Source: JALOAF01 sp035446765 (GTDB lineage Bacteria > Patescibacteriota > Gracilibacteria > Absconditabacterales > Absconditicoccaceae). From it: a stretch of 41,492 nucleotides of DNA. The stretch covers positions 1 to 41,492 of the forward strand of contig DAOTFU010000005.1 of assembly GCA_035446765.1 (NCBI GenBank), given 5' to 3'. A program made the position numbers and the translations under genes. Shown here piece by piece: positions 29,909-39,337 of the stretch (its first letter is position 1; each line of letters starts with the position of its first letter). The notes beneath the pieces were generated by a model. It was not told the DNA's origin. It did not search any database and worked only from the letters and a program-made list of their open reading frames with translations.

Positions 29909-31237
29909 TTAGTTTATAACCAAGAAATTGGTAAGTAAGTATCCGGCTCATATAATTAATATTCAAACAAATATATATATGATGCTTTTTCAGATTTTTT
30001 GTCGATTGTCTGCTTTTTCGGGATTTGTAAGTATTTGAAATGTTTGGAAGATTATTATCACAAGTACTACCAATGAAGTTAATCACATTACCCAATTGAT
30101 AACGCTGTATAGTAGTGGTATGTTTTTGTCTGCCAATAGTCCTGTTCCTATTTCTCAAAGATTTTGTGCACTTGTATTTAATACTTCAGATTTTTTACCG
30201 TATATTGCTTCTACTATTTGTTTTGCTCATATAATAATAAGCATTCAGATTGTACTCCATCATATTATTGTTGCTGCTTTTTTTGGAGAACTTTCATCTC
30301 ATTTTGTGATAAAAGAGAAGGCCTTTGCGGCTATTACTACAAATAATCATCATAAAGCCAAATAAACAACTATTTTGATAAATGGATATGCTATTTTTTC
30401 ATATAGTTGTGTAGATATATCTACTCAATTGAGTGCTATCGTATTACCACTTTGAAATATATCTTCAAATATAACTGATCATATGTACTTTGCACTTAAT
30501 ATAATAATTATTCAAATTATTCAGTATACGATTAGTTGTACTCAATTTTTTGTCTCTTCTGCACTACTAGAAAACATCAATCTATAAGCTCATATTATTC
30601 ATATTATAATTCATACCACTATTACTAATGGGGTAATCACATTCATTAATTTTTTAAATATGAAATTTTTGACACTATCTCATCATCATAGCATAGAATT
30701 TGATTCAGAAGCATCTAAGTTTTGTCTTATTGGTTCTATAGATCTGTCTAATGATATATCAAATCTAGATACTTGTTCTACATTGAAGCTGAATGTGCTG
30801 CTATTGTTGTCATAATTTGATTCATTAGATGTAAACGATCCATTAAATTGTCATCCTTCGTTTACAATACATTTGATTTCTATAGTTCTTGGTGTCTGAG
30901 TAAGAGTCATAGGTAATTCTAGATTACCCGCTATCATATTTGTACCATTATTTACAATAAAAGTAGACATAGAAGAGGAGTTAAAAATAGTATTTTGACT
31001 TCACATTTCTTGACATCTTATAAACCCGCCTCATATATTTCCATTATTTACAATATTATCTGGTCAATTGTTGTATATGTCTATATTAATTTTTGGATTT
31101 GAGAATAATGATACTGTATTTCATCAATCGCTTAAAGATATGCTATTGATTTTTAGATCAAAATCACAAAATCACAATCAAATCAATGAGAGTATAGTTA
31201 TTATTGTTGAAAGTATGATTTTTGTAATTTTATTCAT
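29909..31237 (-). CDS. Secreted domain fused to three VirB2/TrbC-like membrane hairpins
   Basis: 442 residues. Signal peptide (KIILSTIITILSLIGLGF), then a beta-rich extracellular domain to about residue 185 that looks CARDB-like (KINIDIYNNGPDNI... and paired strands with IKCIVNEGGQF). Three membrane hairpins follow: VITPLVIVVGIIIGIIGAYRL...VYGIIGIIIILSA; VVYLALGGLFVVIAAKAF...GWSTIGMLIIIGA; WVMGLTSLVVLVIIIFQTF...IYIFVGILIIGAGYLL. Each has a charged turn, as in VirB2/TrbC pilins and their distant CPR relatives. Downstream of VirB4 in the same direction, so a pilus- or channel-forming role is likely. About 35 TGA codons are Gly. Confidence 0.65.
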
Positions 31238-31329
31238 TTTATTTATTTCTTTTAAAGAATATATCGCTTATTTCTTTTATTATAGGTAAGTTTGGTAAGT
31301 GCTTTCGATTTATCAACATTATAATATAT

Positions 31330-32160
31330 CTAGGACATTATTATGGTTGCGAATATCAATAAGATATTTTCATTTGTGTATCATATGTACAATAAATATA
31401 TACATATTATGTAAAATATAGCGTATTGAAATATTATTTTTTTTGTATTACTTTTTACCAAAAGCCTAAAATAATCTTTTTGTTCTTGTAAATTTTCTGA
31501 TAAAGTTTTTTTGTTGAATATGCTTTTTATTGTAGCAGATATATATGATCGTATCTCTTCTGGATTTTTTTCAAATAAACTATTTATAAAATTTTTATAT
31601 TTGTCTCATAAATTCACTCAATTTATATTTAATATCAGTTTTATTATTCATAATATGGATATTGCTATCAAAATATTTGTATTTTTAAATACTATAGCAA
31701 CCATAGTAAGCAATCATCGAAATATGAGTGATTCCTTTATTTCAATGTTTGGATTTTCAAAATTGTGTTTTTTATATCGTATATATATATTGTATATTGG
31801 AATATAATACAATAAGTTTTTTTTATGATTGGTTTTTTGTCATATATCTTTGCTAAAGATTGATTTATTACTAATAGCAAAGATGCTTCATATTGTAAGT
31901 GATATTCAGAGTATTGATATTAAAACAATTCATATTGTTTTAAGTATTGCTAAATCGTAAAAATAATAAAATATTTGTAATAATATATTTAGAACCAATA
32001 AAAATATATTTACATTACCCAGTTTGATAAATCATAAAACAAAATTTTTTTCCTCTGGAGATATTTTTTGACTTGTAGAAATTTTGTTTCTTATCAATGG
32101 AGCGAAAAACATAATTGCTGATAGAGATAATTCTATTTTATTATTTTTATTTTCTCACAT
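31330..32160 (-). CDS. Polytopic membrane protein linked to VirB4
   Basis: 276 residues with about six to seven hydrophobic helices, among them VNIFLLVLNILLQIFYYFY, TIGIVLISILGISLTIGSIFAI, NILIAISILGIIKLIL and YAIFYIICIYLLYIG. A cytoplasmic loop and helix pair with YIPIYNIYIWYKKHN lies in the middle. It starts with ATG-TGA one base after the VirB4 stop, so the two are co-translated. By position it may fill the role of a VirB6- or PrgI-type inner-membrane component, but no family signature was seen. CGA codons at IY(W)YKK, IF(W)GLL and EI(W)SY fit Trp. Confidence 0.6.
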
Positions 32161-32161
32161 T

Positions 32162-34207
32162 TTATTTTATATCTGTAGATATAAATGCTTTTTCTTCTGG
32201 AGATGCTAGTATTTTTACTCATACGTGTTGTGGTCCAGCAAAGATCAATCATTCTCAAATACCACAAGAAACTAGCCTTCTTTGTTCTGCTTCTGATAGT
32301 CACAATAATTCATTTAATGCTTTTATAGAAGTAGTAGATTGTTTTAATAGTATTTGTAAGGCAGAGTTTGATATGATTGGTTTACCATATTCACTTTTGA
32401 TAAAGTCTTCAATATCTTGTGATATGGTAGTAATTCATACACCATATTTTCTTGCTCTTTTTATCAATCAAAATAAGAATTCTGCAGATTCCTGATGTTT
32501 TAACATGATCCATGCCTCATCACATACAAGCATTCTTTTCTTTTTTTGTGATCTAACCTTTGTTCGTATAAAATTTAATACATTAAACATGGCTGGAGTT
32601 TTTAGTGCATCTTCTACATCTCTTATATTAAATACTGTCATTTTGTTTTCGATGTCTACGTTTGTATAGTTGTTGAACATTTTACCAAATGTTCAAGTAA
32701 CATACTTGCTTAACTTAAGTGCCATTTTTTCTCATCATTCCATACCATCCAGAGTATTCATCAAATCTTCCATGATAGGTGGTTGTTTTCATTCATAGGT
32801 TTCTTCTTCAAATGAGAATCATTTTAGGTTGTATGCGCTTTGTAATGCTTTATCTAGCAATGCCTCATCTTCAGTACTTATATTTCATATCAATAATTTG
32901 ATTAATGATATAAGATTCATGATTTGACTTCTCAAAAGATCTCATTTTCCGTATTCTACATCTTCTATTTTTGGAGGAATATCAAAAGGATTTAAGAATT
33001 GTTGTGAGTTTGTAGCAATATTTACATAAGTTCATCAAACTTTATCACATAAATCCTTATATTCGTTTTCTGGATCTATAATTATTGAATCGATACCATT
33101 CAATAAATATCTCAATATTTCTAATTTAGCTGTGAAGGATTTTCACGCTCATGATGTAGACAATATACAGCTATTCATGTTTGGTAGAGTACTATTGTAT
33201 CTATCAAATATCACCAATCATCATGTGTAACTATTTAATCCATAAAGTATTCCTGTTTTGTGTATTAATTCATTTGATATAAATGGAAAACTTCCAGCCA
33301 ATGATGACGTAACAGCACTTCTAGTAATTCATAACTCATCTGTACACAAGGGTAGTGTACTATTAAATCATTCATCCATCCTTTGAATACTATTTTTTAT
33401 CCTAATTCCGTAACCTGATATCTTTTGTTCAAATTTTCTACTTGTTTCTTTTAGTTTTTCTTCCTCTTCTTCGTATATATTTATATAGTATCATAATTCA
33501 AAATACCTTTCTTCACGAGTAGTTAATTTTTCTCTAATCATTTCTACATCTTTATATTGTTGTTGTATTTCAGTATCTAATGTAATTCACTTTGACATAG
33601 ATTCGTTTATTTCTGCTTTTAATTGTGTAGATTTTTGTTTTAACATAGATTGTATTGCAGCATCATCTTCTGGATATATGAAGAAACTCATATCCCATTT
33701 ATTGTGGAAGCTAAACAAATCTCTTGTCCACAATGCATCTATATAAGATGGATAGTTTTGTACGTAATATGATTTTCACAACAATCCAGATACATTAAAT
33801 TTGTTGTTTTTAAATTCCCAAAAAGACGGAGAGATATGCGATTTATAGTCAGAAATTGTAGTTGTATAATGTTTTTCTACTTCTGATATATATTCTCTCA
33901 ATTTACTTGTAAGTTTTTTGTCAGAGTATTCTTGATCTGGCATTTCTATGATTGCTTTTACTTGATCTTTTAGATCCTGGTTTTTCAAAATTGGATTTTC
34001 CACCCTTTCATCTGTTCATTTTCCTCATTTTTTGTTTTTTCATCATTTTTTAGGAGGAAAAATACTTTCGATGATTTTATCAAGAAATCATTTTTTCTTT
34101 TTATTTTCAGTTTTTTTTACACTTTTGTCGAAGTGAGGATATCATCAACTATCCAGTTCTTGAGTGTAATTTGTATCAAATACAACATTTTTTGTTTTTT
34201 CTTCCAT
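32162..34207 (-). CDS. VirB4/TraC-type secretion ATPase
   Basis: 681 residues. The N-terminal 300 residues are basic then helical. The ATPase domain has Walker A STSGAGKSFTAK with Lys near residue 356 (both Gly of SGAGK are TGA), IIIDPENEYKDL, and Walker B MLVCDEAW near residue 563. The motifs GITTISQDIEDF and QILLKQ follow. This is the CPR-type VirB4 that powers type IV secretion or pilus-like machines at the inner membrane. It is headed by its own promoter (34244-34272) and is the first gene of the locus. No VirD4 coupling protein, relaxase or VirB11 was seen in the window, so a plain conjugative system is not supported. Confidence 0.9.
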
Positions 34208-34243
34208 CTTTTTTCTATTTTTGTTTTTAAAATTACTTGTTAA

Positions 34244-34272
34244 ATTATATTCAAAAAGCACTTTTTTATCAA
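34244..34272 (-). promoter_or_regulatory. Promoter of the VirB4 operon
   Basis: On the minus strand TTGATA (34272-34267), 17 bases, TATAAT (34249-34244). The VirB4 ATG is at 34207, giving a leader of about 30 bases. Confidence 0.7.
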
Positions 34273-34340
34273 AAAAATCCGTATTCGAAACTATGTTTAG
34301 TTGACAATTTCTATAAAAATGATATTAATTTTTCTTTAAT

Positions 34341-34476
34341 AAGCGCTTCGCTGAGACTTACTTTTTTCTTCCAGCAAAAAAAGTAAGCAAAAATGCCTCG
34401 GGTCGCTCAGCAATTTTTCAAAAATCGTCATTTCCTAATCGGAAATTCCTAGTGAAAAATCTGAGGCGACCCAATT
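34341..34476. repeat. Dispersed double-hairpin repeat, copy 2
   Basis: CTTACTTTTTT...AAAAAAAGTAAG hairpin, then GGGTCGCTCAGC...TTTTTCA pairing with TGAAAAATCTGAGGCGACCC. The second part is nearly the same as at 22993-23090. It lies upstream of the VirB4 promoter and downstream of the PriA-like gene. Confidence 0.8.
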
Positions 34477-34524
34477 TTAATTGTTAGTGTTGTTGATTAA
34501 TCACTATTAATGTTTAATATTTAT

Positions 34525-35508
34525 TTATATTATACTTTCTGCTTGTCGATTTATTTTAAAATTATTTTGGGTTAATTTTAGTTTTGTATACACAATATCC
34601 ATAAAATTTCTCAGATCCTTTCACTTTAAGACTATGTTGTACCTATATTTTCCAAATATTTTGTAAATTATTGGTGGAGTAGAATATATCTCTAGATCAT
34701 TCATTTGATATTTTTCTTTGAGGTAGAGTAGTTCTTTGTGCAATTTATCAACTTTATTGAAAAGTCTTTCTTCTATTTCATTTTTGTACATGATCATACA
34801 TATGTCTGTATATGGAGGATAATTGTTTTCTTTTCTAAAATCATTATCTTCTTTTTCAAATCATTTTTTATCTAGTTTACATGCATTTCTGATACTATAA
34901 TATTCAGGATTAAATGTTTGTACTATAAAATTTTTACATTTGTGATTTTTGAAAGTATCATACAAAAAATGAAAATTATTTTTTGCTGCTGAATAATCTG
35001 GTATATTTAGTCATAAATCAGCATTTAAAAACACAATCAGATCAAGGTCAATGTCTTGTATAGCGGTATTGAGTAAAGATGTTCATATATAGATTTGAGT
35101 GTCTTTTTGTTTTAGTATTTCTTTTATTTTTTTGCTAGAATTTGCTTTTTCTGATTCGATGAGCTGTATCTTTGTTTTAAATTCTTGTTCCAATAATTCA
35201 GATATTTGTTGTGTTCAAATTCAAAATTCATTAATTTCTGTGGATCAGCAGTGAGGGCATTTTTGTGGAAAATCATATTGTGATTTACATATATGACAAA
35301 GTCATATTTTACTGTTTCCTGTCTTGTGGTAGCTTACACTTACTGAACATTTTGTACACTTTGGCACAAAACCACATTTACGACAAAATATTCATCCAGA
35401 ATATCATTTTTTGTTTACCAATATTCCTATTTTTTTTCATGATTTGATATATTTGGATAGTCAACTTTTTGCTAACTCGGAAAAAATATAATCAGGTTCT
35501 CTGGTCAT
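34525..35508 (-). CDS. PriA C-terminal half (helicase lobe 2 and zinc region only)
   Basis: 327 residues from the ATG at 35508. It matches PriA from the end of helicase lobe 1 onward: VDMTREPDYIFSELAKSGL, ILVNKKGYSGG (family NRRGYA), the zinc cluster FCRKCGFVPKCTKC...LCHICK...CPHCGS, FGIGTQQISELL, a lobe-2 segment LIVFLNADLGLNIPDY, and the C-terminal domain KYRYNIVLKG. The DNA-binding domain and the Walker A/B lobe are absent. The frame is open upstream without any ATG, through an AT-rich dispersed repeat and an RNA gene, so the 5' half appears to be lost. Helicase action alone is not possible; a structural role or a decaying gene are both open. Confidence 0.75.
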
Positions 35509-35631
35509 ATCTACAAGAAAGATTTGTTGGTTTTTATTATCAAATAATTCGTAGTTCAATTTTTCAATGTACAATTTAAAATTTACAATTAACAATTTAT
35601 CTATTTTATATAAGTAATCAAATTTTTTTAT

Positions 35632-35739
35632 AAAAAAAGGAAGGAAGGAGTAGATATCCTCCTTCCATATATAGAATAGGATTTTTTCGCGGTTTATATC
35701 CGCCGCCCCATTCCAAGGCTGTCCAACGAAAGGTCAGAC
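35632..35739 (-). ncRNA. Candidate small RNA with consensus promoter and terminator
   Basis: It runs from about 35739 down to 35632. The body is GC-rich: CTGACC/GGACAG hairpin around TTTCGTT, then GCGG...CCGC around ATATAAA. It ends in a strong hairpin, GGAAGGAG/CTCCTTCC (35643-35666), with a T-run. It does not carry the SRP, 6S, RNase P or tRNA landmarks I know. It could be an independent RNA or a leader of the PriA-like gene, though the terminator argues for the first. Coding in this region is unlikely (no start codon). Confidence 0.6.
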
Positions 35740-35745
35740 ATTATT

Positions 35746-35773
35746 ATTATAGCCAGAAAAAAATATTTGTCAA
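35746..35773 (-). promoter_or_regulatory. Consensus promoter TTGACA-N16-TATAAT
   Basis: On the minus strand TTGACA (35773-35768), 16 bases, TATAAT (35751-35746), pointing at the small RNA. Upstream of TTGACA lies CATCAAGCAAAAT, part of a 23-base stretch identical to one ahead of the valS leader. Confidence 0.8.
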
Positions 35774-35832
35774 ATTTTGCTTGATGTTTTTTGTGTAATC
35801 TTTAATGTTTCTCAAAATAAAAATAAAATACT

Positions 35833-36138
35833 ATGTTTATAGGGAAAAAGATTAGAAAAGTTGATGCAAAAAGAAGAATTCTTGTACCATCTAAATGGAA
35901 AATGGATAAGTATATTTTGGTAAACGATAATTCCATAAAAATTTATCCGTTTAAACAATGGTTGGAGATTTTTAATGGTTTTGATGAAGATGATGATAAA
36001 GAAGATTTTTCTTCTAAGTCTTATGAGCTCAAAATTGATTCATCTGGTAGGATTTTGTTACCAAAATTTGTAAAGTCTTGTTCTGTTGTTTTGATAGGTA
36101 TGGGAAATTATTTTCTTCTTAAAGAGTCTGATTTATAA
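35833..36138 (+). CDS. MraZ-like protein, two SpoVT-AbrB motifs
   Basis: 101 residues against about 140 for standard MraZ. Two SpoVT-AbrB-type motifs: KVDAKRRILVPSKWK near residue 8 and KIDSSGRILLPKFVK near residue 65. Both keep the D-x-x-(G)-R-I-x-x-P core that forms the swapped-hairpin DNA-binding barrel. MraZ normally heads the division and cell-wall (dcw) cluster and represses it; here no mraW, fts or mur gene is nearby. The first motif has Arg where Gly is usual. A plausible small transcription regulator of unknown targets. Confidence 0.8.
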   Translation: MFIGKKIRKVDAKRRILVPSKWKMDKYILVNDNSIKIYPFKQWLEIFNGFDEDDDKEDFSSKSYELKIDSSGRILLPKFVKSCSVVLIGMGNYFLLKESDL

Positions 36139-36153
36139 TTGGACTCTTTTTTA
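36121..36153. terminator. Terminator overlapping the MraZ-like stop
   Basis: AAAGAGTC (36121-36128) pairs with GACTCTTT (36142-36149), followed by TTTTA. The left arm is inside the coding region; the terminator also lies next to the dus stop. Confidence 0.7.
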
Positions 36154-37194
36154 TTAAATTATTTTTTCAAAAAAATTTTGTATGTATTTTATGTTTTCTT
36201 TTAAGTCTGTAGTTTTGTTGCAAAGTTCTTTTAATTCTTTTCATCCGGGAATTCACTTTAGGTATTGATGTAGATATTTCCTGAATAGTAGAGGAGTATA
36301 ATGGATTTTTTTGTAATTTTTTTCAATATCTATATTTTCAATTTTTTTTAAATCTGGATTTATTGTTTCTATTGATAAATTGTCTTGAGATATATTTGAT
36401 GTAAATATCTCATATTTTGCCATCAATTCTAAATGTTTCAATATTGTGTTGTATATTTCAGATAGTGATGGTTTGTGAGGTGTAAATATCCATGGATTTC
36501 ATATAGCGGCTTGTCATATCATTATACCATCTAGATTTTTTATTTTTCATACTATTTCTTCGTAATCTTTTATTGCTCAGTTTCATATTATTTTACAATT
36601 TTTGTTTACTTTGTTTTTTAGTTCGTATATAAAATTTCGATCTCAATCTCATTTGTATAGTTCTTGTAGTGTCCTAGAGTGAACAGATATCATATGGCAA
36701 TACTTACTAGCTTCGATCAAAAAATTCATTTGTTCTTTTTTATCATCTTCATTTAATCCTGTTCTAGTTTTTATACTAAATGGTATGTCTAACTTTGTCG
36801 ATATCTCTTTGATTGTATCTAATAACTCATCTTTGTTGGTGAGCAAAGCAGATCATCATCCATTTTTCATTACATTGTTTGCAGGGCATCAAGTGTTTAA
36901 TTCTATACCAGCAATATTTTTTCAGTATTTTTGTTGGATATCTAGGGCTGTTTTTATAAGTTTTTGGATTTTTCATCCAAATATTTGTATTATTATTGGT
37001 TTTTCAAAATCTGTATGAATCATATGTTTGATGACTTTATGTGGATTGGCTATATAACCGTCAGATGTCATAAATTCTGTCCAAAGTCGTAATTCATTTT
37101 TTGGATTTATATTGTATTTATCAAATATCTCTTTGGTGATGACTCTATATGGTAGATCTGTAATTCAATCCATAGGAGCAAGTCAAATGATCAT
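36154..37194 (-). CDS. tRNA-dihydrouridine synthase (Dus family)
   Basis: Reduces uridines in tRNA D-loops with FMN and NADPH. 346 residues. Visible: LAPMDGITDLPYR near residue 5 (FMN binding), QIFGG, GIELNTGCPANNVMKNGGGSAL with the catalytic Cys near residue 108, IKTRTG, ISVHSRTLQELY, and YKGDGDWNFI, whose Trp (36637-36639) is CGA, followed by NGAI and GIMIGQAAIGNPWIF. The order and spacing are typical; which uridine it modifies is not clear. Starts at the ATG at 37194; divergent from DUF389. Confidence 0.92.
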
Positions 37195-37285
37195 CAATTA
37201 GTCTATAAAGTTAAAAGCTATCAAGTTAAAAGTTTTTATATTTTTTTATATTGTTTATTTTGTATTTAAAAACAAGGTTTTAGAT

Positions 37286-37314
37286 TTGCAAAATTTGTTG
37301 TTTGTCAGTATAAT
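37286..37314 (+). promoter_or_regulatory. Promoter TTGCAA-N17-TATAAT
   Basis: TTGCAA (37286-37291) and TATAAT (37309-37314), 17 bases apart, 30 bases before the DUF389 gene. The -10 context (GTCAGTATAATTAT) resembles the one ahead of rubisco. Confidence 0.65.
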
Positions 37315-37343
37315 TATTTTAGTTTTTATAAAAATATATTTTT

Positions 37344-39008
37344 ATGAAAATACTAAAGTATATATCAAATTGGCGAAAAGATGGAGATATAGATTGAGAT
37401 GTCCAAGGTTTTGTTTTTTCTACAAAAGAAAGAGATGATGAACAAAAAGATATGATTTGAGAAATTGAAGAAGCAGAGAAAAAGAGTTTTTTTGAAAAAA
37501 TATCTTGGTTGAAAATTGATAACAATAGAAAAAATGAAATAGCATGAGATATAGTAGAAGATTCTTATGCTAGGAAATTATATTGGATACAGTTTACTTT
37601 GTCTTGTATGATAGCCACATTGTGATTGCTTATGAATTCGATACCAGTGATTATATGAGCTATGCTTATATCTCCTATTCTAAATCCTATAAAAACATTT
37701 GCTTTTGCTATCACTACAGGTAATAGATGAATGTATCTGAGAAGTATAAAGACAATATTTTTTAGTATATTGGTAGCAATAGCTTCAAGTGTATTTATCT
37801 CATTTATTGTGCCTTTTTCTAATCTTACTACAGAGGTTACGTCTAGGATATCTCCTACTATGGTTGATTTATTTGTGGCACTTTTTTCTGGAGCTGTAGC
37901 ATTTCTGTCTTTGTGATTTAAAAAACTTCAAGAAAATGTGGCTGGAGTAGCTATGTCGGTTGCTTTGTTGCCACCACTTTCTGTGATATGAATTGGAATT
38001 TATTTTTTAAATTTTGGTGTAGCGCAAGGAAGTTTTCTTTTGTTTATGGCCAATCTTGTAGCTATATTGATTATAGGTATTGTGATATTTTATATGTTTG
38101 GTTTCTTTCCAACAAATAAAGAATGAAAGAAGAGAAGTTTTGTAATATTGTTGATGGTATTTTTATCGATTTTGATCATTAGTATCCCACTACAAAAATC
38201 TATGTATAAGATAGCAGAAAATATGAAAATCACAAATCAAATAAATAGCGTAACACAAGATTATTTTGAGAATTTAGATCCTAATATAGATGTAAATGAA
38301 ATATCGTTTAAAAATGTTTGAGAAGACTTGTTGCGTGTAAATCTAGAGCTAAATATACCAGATTGATTTTTATTTACAGACTTAAATAGAAAAGAGTTTA
38401 CAAAAATACTTTCTACTCAGACAGATAGTTCTATAGAGTTGGATATAAATATAGTAGAATTGTCTAGTGTATATGTGTGAGAAGAAAAAGATAAAAAAGA
38501 TATTTTTATAGAAAATATTTCAAATTTTTTGAATAGTAATTATGATTCTGTGTTTGTAGTAAATTATAAATTATTGGAACCTCAAAGAGATATATTATAT
38601 CTTAGTTTGTATACAGAAGATTATGTAGATAAAGATGTGATTTATCAAACTATACTTAGTGAATTACAATTGACTTATGGAGATGAAAGTAAATTGATAA
38701 TACAGTGGCAAGGTAATAATGAATTGCCAAAAGCAGAGAAGACTAAAAAAGAATTGGAGCTGGAAAAGCAATTTTATTCATTGTTTCCAAATTCAACTTT
38801 AAATAGTTTAAATTTTAATTCATCTACTAGAGAGCTTAGCTGACAAAATATAGACTATATTAGTTTTGAAATAGATTTTATTACTTCCAAGAATTCTAGT
38901 AGAGTGAAGAGAATTTTAGAAGACTGGAAAATGGTTTTGGAACAGTATTTTGATATGGAGGTGATTATTAATTCTAGAGTGGAGTATTTTTCTTTGTGGG
39001 AATTGTAA
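37344..39008 (+). CDS. DUF389 family membrane protein
   Basis: 554 residues. The central DUF389 domain (about residues 80-265) has paired helices with NSIPVIIGAMLISPILNPI, SRISPTMVDLFVALFSGAVAFLSL and SVALLPPLSVIGIGI, the family's conserved ISPxLxP and ALLPP motifs. A cytoplasmic Glu/Lys-rich N-terminus precedes it, and a long C-terminal part with a helix and a beta-rich region (residues 320-550) follows. The biological role of DUF389 is not established. About 18 TGA codons fall in helix turns. One CGA (SNW-CGA-KDG) is ambiguous. Own promoter; a 226-base repeat follows it. Confidence 0.85.
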
Positions 39009-39030
39009 TACATAAAAATTAATTTTGGAA

Positions 39031-39255
39031 AACGCTTCCCGCGGGGGCTTACTTTTGTCACAATTAAGCAATCCCGCACTTTAGCGGGATAGACGTCAGT
39101 AAGCAAAAATGCCCTTGTTCGAGATTGCAGTCATACTTACAGCTTGAAATATTTTATTATAAATACGAAGCTCCGAATTGGGTCGGAGCTTTAGTTTTTA
39201 TTTGTTGTTGTGTTTAAGTAAATTTCATTGAGTCTGACAGTGCAATCTCGAACAT
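39031..39255. repeat. 226-base dispersed repeat, copy 2
   Basis: Near-identical, same-orientation copy of 25505-25730. Differences seen: GACGTC for GACGCC, CTTGTTCGAG for CTCGTTCGCAG, a base lost in the ATTATAAA stretch and small changes after GGAGCTTTAG. The terminator hairpin AAGCTCCGA/TCGGAGCTT is intact. It lies between the DUF389 and DUF368 genes. Confidence 0.88.
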
Positions 39256-39337
39256 TTTTTTGAATAATACAGAAAATCTATTGAAAAATATTGAAAGCTT
39301 GCTACTATGTGGTGAGCTTTTATTTTTTTGTTTTAAG

